Shown: piece after piece, positions 23,365 through 30,980 of the stretch
How the letters are laid out: each line of letters opens with the position of its first letter
How positions within the stretch are numbered: position 1 is the first letter of the stretch
Assembly (NCBI GenBank): GCA_964465145.1
Contig: CAYXJR010000049.1
Coordinates: 1-35,744 of the forward strand
DNA from: JAUVKA01 sp964465145
Lineage (GTDB): Bacteria > Bacteroidota > Bacteroidia > Bacteroidales > UBA12481
Reading direction: 5' to 3'
Length of the DNA: 35,744 nucleotides
Translations under genes and position numbers: made by a program
The notes under the pieces: generated by a model
Told to the model about the DNA's origin: nothing
The model's input: the letters and a program-made list of their open reading frames with translations, nothing else
The model's database searches: none

Positions 23365-26304
23365 ATGAGTAGGATGATATTGAAAAATAATGCTGGTAAA
23401 TATAAGCTCAGGACAAACATCTTTTGTCACAAGCGGAATAAGCTAATATGTCTTTCCCTTATTGTTTTTTTATCAACAAGTTGCAGTCAGTCTCTTCACA
23501 ATCATATTGAAGCATTAGATTTATCTGGCACCTGGAAGTTTCAACTTGATCCTGAAAATGTTGGAATGAGGGAGAAATGGTACAGCAAGGAATTCAACGA
23601 TTCTGTACAACTCCCCGGAACAACGGATGAAAACGAAAAGGGCATTTTCAAGGACGAACAAGCTGTTGATCGTCTTTCTCGCGTATGGTTTTGGAAGGGT
23701 GCAGCATGGTACCAAAAAGAGGTTGATATTCCTGAAAACTGGACAGGTAAGAATGTAATGCTTCTTCTTGAGCGGACCAAGGATACCTATGTTTGGTTTG
23801 ATGATATTGGATGTGGGTATGAGAATACCTTAAGCGCATACCAGTATTTTGATTTGACCAAAGCCATTAAACCCGGAAAACATAAGATTACAGTTTTGGT
23901 TGACAATGCCAAACTACCTCCTGTTGGTCCCTCCCATGCTGTTGATGAACGAACCCAGACAAACTGGAACGGGATCGTAGGCAGACTTGAACTTCAGGTA
24001 TCAGACCCCGTTTGGATTGATCAGGTGCAGGCATTTCCGGATGTGGAGAACAATCGAGTAAAAATTCGTATCTACATTGGAAATATCACCAAGAGTGAGG
24101 CAAATGGGGAGTTGTTTGTAAGCGCTGAGAGCTGGAATACAGAAAAACCTGTGAAGTTTCAAACTCAGAAAGAACAAATATCTGGAATCACAAATGACAA
24201 GATAGTTGAGTTCATATACAATTTTAACAAAGAAGCTCCTCTGTGGGATGAATTTGATCCGGCCCTGATAAAACTAAGTGTTAATCTGTCAGCCAGTTCG
24301 GACAAGCTAAAATATAGAAGCTCTAAGCAGGTCGATTTTGGAATGAGAGAATTCATACGAGATGGAAAATATATCCTGCTAAATGGGAAAAGAATATTTT
24401 TAAGAGGTCGTCTCGATTGTGCCAATTATCCGCTTACCGGTTATCCGCCAATGAAAAAAGCAGATTGGCTGAAGTTATTCAGACAATTAAAAACATACGG
24501 AATCAATCATTGGCGCTTTCATTCATGGTGCCCACCCCATGAAGCCTTTATGGCAGCAGATGAAATTGGAGTGTACCTGCAACCTGAACTTCCCAATAAG
24601 AGAAGCGGAATGGACAAGAAGAGTATGGAAAATGAGGCTGTTCGTGAATTGTATAACATAGATTATCTGCAGGTTGATACCAGCAGGATCAATATGACCC
24701 TTAAAGATTATCTACAAAAAGAGGGAGAACTAATTTTTAAGTATTTTGGCAATCACCCCTCCTTTACCATGTTTACTTTGGGAAATGAACTGGGCCGAAA
24801 CGAGGCAATGTATAATTTAGTTGCGCATTTTAAAAACATTGATCCCCGGAGATTATACGCTCAGGGCAGTAGTAATATGCACTGGGATCCCAGTTTTGCC
24901 GAAGGTGATGACTTTTGGGTTGCTAATAAAACCGCCCCTGATTTACCTGTTCGAGGTGCTTTTTTCCAGGGAGATTTTGCGAACCCTCATATCGAACACC
25001 TGCCCCCTTCCACCATGGTAGATTATTCCAGATCAATTATGGAGGTTCAAGCTCCTGTAATCGGACATGAAATCGGTTCGTTTCAGGTATCACCTGATTT
25101 TACTGATATCCCAAAATTTACCGGTGTAACCAGGGCAAGAAACTATGAGATATTCAGGGAAAGATTAAAAAAGGCAAATATGCTTGAGCAATCTGATGAT
25201 TTTGTAAAAGCATCAGGAAAACTTGCAGTGATATGTTACAGGGAAGATATTGAAGCGGCTTTGCGAACACCTGACTTTGCAGGATTTCAACTTCTGGATC
25301 TGCAGGATTTTCCGGGACAGGGAACTGCTTTGGTAGGAATACTAAACGATTTTATGGAACCCAAAGGGCTTATCACGCCCGAAAAATGGAGCCAGTTCTG
25401 TTGCGAAGTGGTTCCACTGCTTAAGATGAGCAAATACACATGGACAAACGATGAGGAGTTCAGGGGACAAATTGAGATAGCTCACTATGGTAAAGATGAT
25501 TTTCATGAGGCTGAAGTTGGCTGGAAAGTTATCAACGGGAAAGGCGAATATTACAGTCAGGGGTCTTTGGTGAGGACGATTATTAAACAGGGGGGCGTGG
25601 TAAATATTGGAGAAATAGCGTTCCCGCTTAACAGGATTGATAAGGCTGAAAAACTAAAAATTATTATTTCAATTGAGGGAACCAAATACCAGAATGAATA
25701 TGACCTTTGGGTTTATCCAAAGTCAATAGATACAAATATCCCGGAAGGAATTCTTATCTCTGAAAAACTGGATCCTAAAACAAGGAAGCATCTTCAAAAC
25801 GGGGGAAAGGCAATAATAATACCGGATCATAACAAATTAACACATTGCATTAATGGTGCTTTCCAAACGGATTACTGGTGTTATCCAATGTTTGCACAGG
25901 CAGCTATTAACCGGGGCATTGAACCGGCACCAGGATCTCTCGGATTTATATGCGATCCGGACGCCCCCCTGCTTCAATATTTCCCAACCGAGTTTCATAG
26001 CAACTGGCAATGGTGGCATCTGGTAAAAAATTGCAAACCAATCATACTTGATGACACTCCGGCTGATTATAAACCCTTGATACAGACTATTGATAATTTT
26101 GCACGTAATCACAAGCTGGGAATGATTTTCGAAACGAAATACGGGAAGGGAAGTGCCTTGATTTGTGCAATAGACCTGTTGAACCTTCAGGATAAACCAG
26201 AAGCAAGACAACTGTATTATAGTATTTTGCAATATGTGAAATCAGATAATTTTTCTCCTAAGCAGGAACTTAGTTTAGATGTTTTACATAGAATTCTGCC
26301 ATAA
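23365..26304 (+). CDS. GH2-family glycosidase-like lipoprotein (divergent)
   Basis: A 979-aa protein with lipobox LSTSC (Cys40). It has the GH2 order: sugar-binding jelly roll (about 50-215, ALDLSGTWKFQLDP, WYQKEVDIP), immunoglobulin-like domain (about 215-330), and TIM barrel from GKRIFLRGRLDC. The acid/base lies in FTLGNELGR (Asn474-Glu475), and the candidate nucleophile is Glu569 in VIGHEIGSFQ. The C-terminal about 300 residues include an FLD/Rossmann-like region (GKAIIIPDHN, PIILDDTPADY). The initial 23 residues are charged, so a later start is possible but no better ATG appears before the hydrophobic stretch. In this subgroup specificity ranges over beta-galactosidase, beta-glucuronidase and beta-mannosidase-like activities, and cannot be chosen here. 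Coupled tightly (5 bp) to the GH63-like gene. Confidence 0.82.
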   Translation: MSRMILKNNAGKYKLRTNIFCHKRNKLICLSLIVFLSTSCSQSLHNHIEALDLSGTWKFQLDPENVGMREKWYSKEFNDSVQLPGTTDENEKGIFKDEQAVDRLSRVWFWKGAAWYQKEVDIPENWTGKNVMLLLERTKDTYVWFDDIGCGYENTLSAYQYFDLTKAIKPGKHKITVLVDNAKLPPVGPSHAVDERTQTNWNGIVGRLELQVSDPVWIDQVQAFPDVENNRVKIRIYIGNITKSEANGELFVSAESWNTEKPVKFQTQKEQISGITNDKIVEFIYNFNKEAPLWDEFDPALIKLSVNLSASSDKLKYRSSKQVDFGMREFIRDGKYILLNGKRIFLRGRLDCANYPLTGYPPMKKADWLKLFRQLKTYGINHWRFHSWCPPHEAFMAADEIGVYLQPELPNKRSGMDKKSMENEAVRELYNIDYLQVDTSRINMTLKDYLQKEGELIFKYFGNHPSFTMFTLGNELGRNEAMYNLVAHFKNIDPRRLYAQGSSNMHWDPSFAEGDDFWVANKTAPDLPVRGAFFQGDFANPHIEHLPPSTMVDYSRSIMEVQAPVIGHEIGSFQVSPDFTDIPKFTGVTRARNYEIFRERLKKANMLEQSDDFVKASGKLAVICYREDIEAALRTPDFAGFQLLDLQDFPGQGTALVGILNDFMEPKGLITPEKWSQFCCEVVPLLKMSKYTWTNDEEFRGQIEIAHYGKDDFHEAEVGWKVINGKGEYYSQGSLVRTIIKQGGVVNIGEIAFPLNRIDKAEKLKIIISIEGTKYQNEYDLWVYPKSIDTNIPEGILISEKLDPKTRKHLQNGGKAIIIPDHNKLTHCINGAFQTDYWCYPMFAQAAINRGIEPAPGSLGFICDPDAPLLQYFPTEFHSNWQWWHLVKNCKPIILDDTPADYKPLIQTIDNFARNHKLGMIFETKYGKGSALICAIDLLNLQDKPEARQLYYSILQYVKSDNFSPKQELSLDVLHRILP

Positions 26305-26332
26305 CAAATTAAAAAAACATAAATCTACCATT

Positions 26333-27853
26333 ATGAAAATCAAACAAAACCGAAGAAGCTTCCTGAAAACATCTGCTCTCGCAGGAATAGGATTAGGAGT
26401 GGCCCCAAGCTATTTAACAGCAGCCAACTGGTCGAGAATTATTGGCGCAAATGAGACTTTAAATATTGGAGTTGTGGGTTGCAGAAACCATGGTTCCTGG
26501 GCACACCTGGAAGACTCATACCTGAAATTTCCAAATGTAAATGTTATTGCCCTATGTGATGCTGACCTTGCGAGCATAGACCGGTCTTCCAAAATTATGT
26601 TTGATATGGGTGCACGGCCTGCCAAGGCATATACAGATATCAGAAAGATGCTTGAGAACAAGGATATAGATGCTATCTCGGTGGCCACGCCAAATCATTG
26701 GCATGCACTCGCTACAGTGTGGGGATGCCAGGCAGGAAAGGATGTTTGTGTGGAAAAACCTGTATCGCATAATATATGGGAAGGACGTAAGATGGTTGAG
26801 GCCGCGGAAAAATATGGCAGGATAGTTCAGGCTGATCATGATATGCGTTCAAATACCAAAATTGAAGCAGCTGTAAAGTATATTCAGAGTGGTGCCCTTG
26901 GCAAGATTGAGTTCTGCCACTCATGGGTTTATAAACGTCGTACAAGCTTGGGGAAGGTAGGCAAGGCAGGAGGTTATATCCCAAGAACAGCCGATTATGA
27001 TCTTTACTGCGGCCCTGCGCCAATAGGACCTCTGCCCCGCATAAACTTACATTACGACTGGCACTGGCAATGGGATTTTGGCTGTGGCGAAATAGGTAAT
27101 AACGGACCGCATCACCTTGATCTTTGCAGATGGGTACTCGGCCATGATGATCTGCCATCTCGGGTTATTACATTTGGTGGAAGATTTGGTTATGAAGATG
27201 ATGGGGAGACCCCCAATACCAGTGTAACACTGTTTGATTATAAAACGGCTCCAATCTTATTCGAAGTTAGGGGATTATCCAGAAGTAAGGACGATCCAAT
27301 AATGGATTCCTTCATGACAACTACGAAGAAGGGAGTAAAACTATTTTACGAGTGGGATAGCAAAAACCCAAATACAGCCAATATTATCGTTTGTGAAAAT
27401 GGATTTGTAGATATGGGCAGGCAAATAGCTTATGATAATAATGGCAATAAAATTAAAGAGTTCGAAGGAGAGCAAGTAAATTCTGTCCTGAATTTTGTTA
27501 AAGCTGTGCGCAGCAGAAAAGAGGAAGATATAAAAACGCCCATCTTGAATGGTCACCTTTCAGCTTGCCTGTGTCATATGGGAAATATCTCCTATAGGGT
27601 TGGAAAAGAAGCATCTTATGAAGAGGTAAATGATGTTCTCAAGAAAGATTTTGAAATCCTCGATGCACTTGATAGAACAAACCAACATATGATTGCCAAC
27701 GGCCTTAACCTGAAAAACTTACCTATTGTTCTCGGCCCATGGCTTAATATGGATTCAAAAAAAGAAATGTTTACAGGAGAATATTCAAAAGAAGCAAACA
27801 AATATGTATCACGTGATTACAGGGAACCCTTCGTAATAAGAGATCAGGTTTAA
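26333..27853 (+). CDS. Tat-exported Gfo/Idh/MocA-family oxidoreductase
   Basis: A 506-aa NAD(P)-dependent dehydrogenase. The ATG at 26333 is chosen because it begins directly before Tat motif NRRSFLKTS. An upstream in-frame ATG at 26279 would overlap the GH2 gene and bury the signal. The Rossmann domain shows LNIGVVGCRNHG, VIALCDAD, ISVATPNHWH and the signature EKPVSHN (Glu141-Lys142-Pro143). The C-terminal alpha/beta domain holds GEIGNNGPHHLDLCRW. Tat export suggests the protein folds with bound cofactor before crossing the membrane, as in Zymomonas glucose-fructose oxidoreductase. The next gene, 25 bp downstream, is a DUF1080 protein. That pairing is known elsewhere for oxidation of glycosides at C3 followed by cleavage, so this is the inferred reaction. 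The natural electron acceptor is unclear. Confidence 0.88.
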   Translation: MKIKQNRRSFLKTSALAGIGLGVAPSYLTAANWSRIIGANETLNIGVVGCRNHGSWAHLEDSYLKFPNVNVIALCDADLASIDRSSKIMFDMGARPAKAYTDIRKMLENKDIDAISVATPNHWHALATVWGCQAGKDVCVEKPVSHNIWEGRKMVEAAEKYGRIVQADHDMRSNTKIEAAVKYIQSGALGKIEFCHSWVYKRRTSLGKVGKAGGYIPRTADYDLYCGPAPIGPLPRINLHYDWHWQWDFGCGEIGNNGPHHLDLCRWVLGHDDLPSRVITFGGRFGYEDDGETPNTSVTLFDYKTAPILFEVRGLSRSKDDPIMDSFMTTTKKGVKLFYEWDSKNPNTANIIVCENGFVDMGRQIAYDNNGNKIKEFEGEQVNSVLNFVKAVRSRKEEDIKTPILNGHLSACLCHMGNISYRVGKEASYEEVNDVLKKDFEILDALDRTNQHMIANGLNLKNLPIVLGPWLNMDSKKEMFTGEYSKEANKYVSRDYREPFVIRDQV

Positions 27854-27878
27854 TCAATAATTTTAATAGAAAGATATT

Positions 27879-28598
27879 ATGAAAAAATTACAACCATTGG
27901 CATTCTTTTGTCTGCTTATTACTCTTTCTTCGTTTAATGGGCCAGGTAACAAAAAGGATATTTATTCCACTGCTCCAAAAGGAGCCATAGTCCTATTTGA
28001 TGGAACTGATTTTTCTCAGTGGACAAATTGTGATGGTGGTGAGGTGAGATGGAAAATAGTTGACGGGGTGATGGAAGTTGTGCCCGATTCGGCCTGGGGA
28101 TGTGAAAAAATCCAGGGTACAATGACGAAGCAACTCTTTAAGGATTTCCAGCTTCATGTTGAGTTTAAACTACCTGAAAATGAAAATACAAATAGTGGAG
28201 TTTATATTCAAAAACGGTATGAATTACAGATAAACAACTCATTTGAGGCTGAATCAGATCCTGGCATGGGAGGCTCAATTTACAGGCAGAAAGTACCCGA
28301 TGTTATCGTTGGTAAGCCAATCGGAGAATGGGAAACATATGATATTCTTTTCCGATCAGCACGCTTTGATCCAGAGAAGACTGAGGAGAAGATTGAAAAT
28401 GCCAGGATTTCTGTTATTCATAATGGGGTAGTAATTCATAATAATGTAATAATTAAGACTAAAACAGGTGTTGGGTTTCCTGAAAGCAGTCTGCCGGGGC
28501 CAATAATGCTGCAGGATCATCTGAGCAAAGTACAATTCAGAAATATCTGGATAATTCCAAATGAGCCTATAGAAACTTTACCTGAGGCCAAGCATTAA
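27879..28598 (+). CDS. Secreted DUF1080 (3-keto-glycoside hydrolase-like) protein, operonic
   Basis: A 239-aa protein with Sec-like N-terminus MKKLQPLAFFCLLITLSSF and one DUF1080 jelly roll. Signatures are AIVLFDGTDFSQWTNCDGG (about 35-53), WKIVDGVMEVVP, FQLHVEFKLPENENTNSGVYIQ split across strands, RYELQINNSF, PIGEWETYDILFRSARFD and PIMLQDHLSKVQFRNIWI. It differs from the copy at 9745 in length and detail and is not a recent duplicate. The position 25 bp behind a Gfo/Idh oxidoreductase supports a role in cleaving 3-keto-glycosides made by that enzyme. Both partners carry export signals, so the two steps could occur together in the periplasm. A purely sugar-binding role remains possible. Confidence 0.87.
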   Translation: MKKLQPLAFFCLLITLSSFNGPGNKKDIYSTAPKGAIVLFDGTDFSQWTNCDGGEVRWKIVDGVMEVVPDSAWGCEKIQGTMTKQLFKDFQLHVEFKLPENENTNSGVYIQKRYELQINNSFEAESDPGMGGSIYRQKVPDVIVGKPIGEWETYDILFRSARFDPEKTEEKIENARISVIHNGVVIHNNVIIKTKTGVGFPESSLPGPIMLQDHLSKVQFRNIWIIPNEPIETLPEAKH

Positions 28599-28613
28599 GC
28601 CTGTAAAAATAAT

Positions 28614-30929
28614 ATGAAGGGGGCTATCAACAGACGAAAATTCATTAAGAAATCGACAGGAGCAGCACTGGGAACACTGGTTTTTCCGGGTGCAGCTCTG
28701 CTATTGGAAAGTTGCGATGCAGGATCACAATATCAAAATAATATAAAAAAAGAATATGATGCTCTTCTCAATCTTAACTGGGAAGAAATGATGAAAGGTC
28801 ACGATCTGCTTTGGAAAAAAGTTCCTACAGAAATGACTGAAGCACCCCATTTTGGCAACGGACTTATTGGATCTATGATCTGGATTGAGGAGAACAAGAT
28901 CCGGTTACAAGTATTCAGATCAGATGTTCATGACCATGCTGATCATACTTATGGATGGACAGCATACAGCCGTCCCCGGTATCAAATAGGATATTTTACT
29001 ATAATGCCCAGGGGGGAAATAACAGATTGCGGCCTGAGGCAGGACATTTATAATGCCGAACTGAAGGGAAGCATAAATACCAGCCTGGGAAGCCTGAAGA
29101 TCAGGCATTTCATTCATAGGCATGATGATGCTATCTATGCTGATATTGAGACTTCCGGCAATGAAGAGTTATCTGAGTGGGAGTGGCACCCTTTTGAGGC
29201 CAAAGGGTCCAGGAGCGGTGATCCAGGCAGCAAAAACTATGGACAAGCCTATGCTCCGTATAAAAGAGTTGAAAATCCGGATCACACAATTGAAGAGTAT
29301 AAAGATATTTCAGTGGGGGTGCAGGATTTATCAGCGGGAGGTAATTATGCGACGGCCTGGAAAGAAGTTAAAGCTAGCAAAAACAAGACCACTCTACTGA
29401 TTACTATTCAAAACTCTTATCCTGAGAAAACATCGGCCGATAATGCAATAAGAGTGATAAATAATGCTCAGAAAAAAATTGATGTGGACTTACAGCATTG
29501 GAGAGGTGAGCACCAGTCGTGGTGGCATAACTATTATCCGGAAAGTTTTGTCAGCTTCCCTGATCCTCTAGGGCAGGCATTCTATTGGAATAATGTATAC
29601 CGTTTGGCCTGTTGCACTCGTCCTGATGCACAATATATTGATACTCCCGGCATGTGGAATTCCGGAGGCCCCTGGCCTTACAGTACACATGACGTTAATA
29701 CACAAACAGCTCATTTCCCAGTTTACACAGCCAACCGACTCCACCTGGGAGAAGCACTGGTAGAATCGTTGCATCGCAACCGCAATAATCTTATCGAGAA
29801 TGTTGTTCCCGAAGAGTGGCAGGAGGATTCTGCAATACTTCCGCTTGCCACAGCCTATGACCTTAAAGGGAAAAGGAATGGTGATGGAAGGTACAGTGAA
29901 ATGCTTGGCTGCCTGCCCTGGCTGTTAAATAATTGCTGGCTCCATTACCGTTATTCTATGGATAATGAGATGCTTAGAATCAAAATCTTTCCTCTCCTTC
30001 GAAGAAGCATTAATCTTTATCGCCACATTTTATACACCGGTGATGATGGCAAACTGCATCTTCCACCAACATTTTCGCCTGAAACTGGCAATTTCAATGA
30101 CTGCAATTTCGATCTGGCCCTCTTAAAATGGGGTTGTACTAAACTTATTGAGATATGTGGAATATTAAAGATAGACGATCCTCTCCTGGCTGAATGGAAA
30201 AAGATTCTGGATCAACTAGTAGAATATCAGGTAGATGAGAAGAGTTATATGCGTGGACGAGAAAGTTCTGCTCCCGTAGACCATCAGCATATGTCTCACC
30301 TGATGATGATCTATCCTCTTTATCTTGAAAATATTGATAACACCAAAGACAAAGATTTACTTGAGAGGTCGTTAAAAAACTTTCAGCCCACTACCATGCC
30401 AAAGATGGGTGCATCTCAATCATCACCGGCAGCAGCTGCATTAGGCTTAGGAAACCTTGCACATCAACGAATGAATGATATACTGTACCGGGAGGCTGAG
30501 AATGAAAAACTAGGAATAAATGGGATCTACTATCTGGCCACTCCTTGTATTGAAACCTCACTGAGTTATAATACATGCGTACAGGATATGCTGTTACAAA
30601 GCTGGGGCAAAAAGATAAGGGTGTTTCCTGCTTTACCAGACAGCTGGACAGATGTGGCCTTCCATAATTTCAGAACCGAAGGAGCATTTTTGGTTAGTGC
30701 CGGTCGGAAGAACGGAATAACCAGCTTCGTAAGAATAAAAAGCCTGGCAGGGGAACCATGTATAGTAAGTCCTTCGATTGACGGAATACCTGGTATTAAC
30801 AGTCGGAATAACAATAAATTAGAGAAGATCGATGAGGCTTGTTATAAAATTGATATAAAAAAGGGGGAAGAAGTTCTGTTGTATGCAAAGCCCGGCAGGG
30901 CACTCAAATTATCTGAAACGCGTAATTAG
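28614..30929 (+). CDS. GH95-like glycosidase, Tat signal plus lipobox
   Basis: A 771-aa protein starting 15 bp after DUF1080. The N-terminus has both a twin-arginine motif (NRRKFIKKS) and a lipobox (LLLESC, Cys34), suggesting a Tat-exported lipoprotein. The remainder follows GH95 order: N-terminal beta domain (HFGNGLIGSMIW, about 79-90), then an (alpha/alpha)6 barrel with THDVNTQTAHF (358-368), PTFSPETGNFND (Glu490, candidate general acid) and PVDHQHMSHLMMIYP (Asp556), and the tail LLQSWGKKIRVFPALPDSW. GH95 enzymes hydrolyse alpha-L-fucosides or alpha-L-galactosides. The catalytic N-x-N pair of fucosidases reads D-V-N here (Asp360, Asn362), so activity may differ. It supports an L-fucose or L-galactose containing substrate, but only loosely. 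Confidence 0.75.
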   Translation: MKGAINRRKFIKKSTGAALGTLVFPGAALLLESCDAGSQYQNNIKKEYDALLNLNWEEMMKGHDLLWKKVPTEMTEAPHFGNGLIGSMIWIEENKIRLQVFRSDVHDHADHTYGWTAYSRPRYQIGYFTIMPRGEITDCGLRQDIYNAELKGSINTSLGSLKIRHFIHRHDDAIYADIETSGNEELSEWEWHPFEAKGSRSGDPGSKNYGQAYAPYKRVENPDHTIEEYKDISVGVQDLSAGGNYATAWKEVKASKNKTTLLITIQNSYPEKTSADNAIRVINNAQKKIDVDLQHWRGEHQSWWHNYYPESFVSFPDPLGQAFYWNNVYRLACCTRPDAQYIDTPGMWNSGGPWPYSTHDVNTQTAHFPVYTANRLHLGEALVESLHRNRNNLIENVVPEEWQEDSAILPLATAYDLKGKRNGDGRYSEMLGCLPWLLNNCWLHYRYSMDNEMLRIKIFPLLRRSINLYRHILYTGDDGKLHLPPTFSPETGNFNDCNFDLALLKWGCTKLIEICGILKIDDPLLAEWKKILDQLVEYQVDEKSYMRGRESSAPVDHQHMSHLMMIYPLYLENIDNTKDKDLLERSLKNFQPTTMPKMGASQSSPAAAALGLGNLAHQRMNDILYREAENEKLGINGIYYLATPCIETSLSYNTCVQDMLLQSWGKKIRVFPALPDSWTDVAFHNFRTEGAFLVSAGRKNGITSFVRIKSLAGEPCIVSPSIDGIPGINSRNNNKLEKIDEACYKIDIKKGEEVLLYAKPGRALKLSETRN

Positions 30930-30980
30930 AAATCAAAGGGGTAAAAAGGATAATTTAAATCTATTCATATCCATAGAAGA

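Noticed and set aside
26279..26332. Upstream ATG for the Gfo/Idh gene overlapping the GH2 gene
   Set aside because: It would place 18 unrelated residues before the Tat motif. The ATG at 26333 gives a standard Tat leader.
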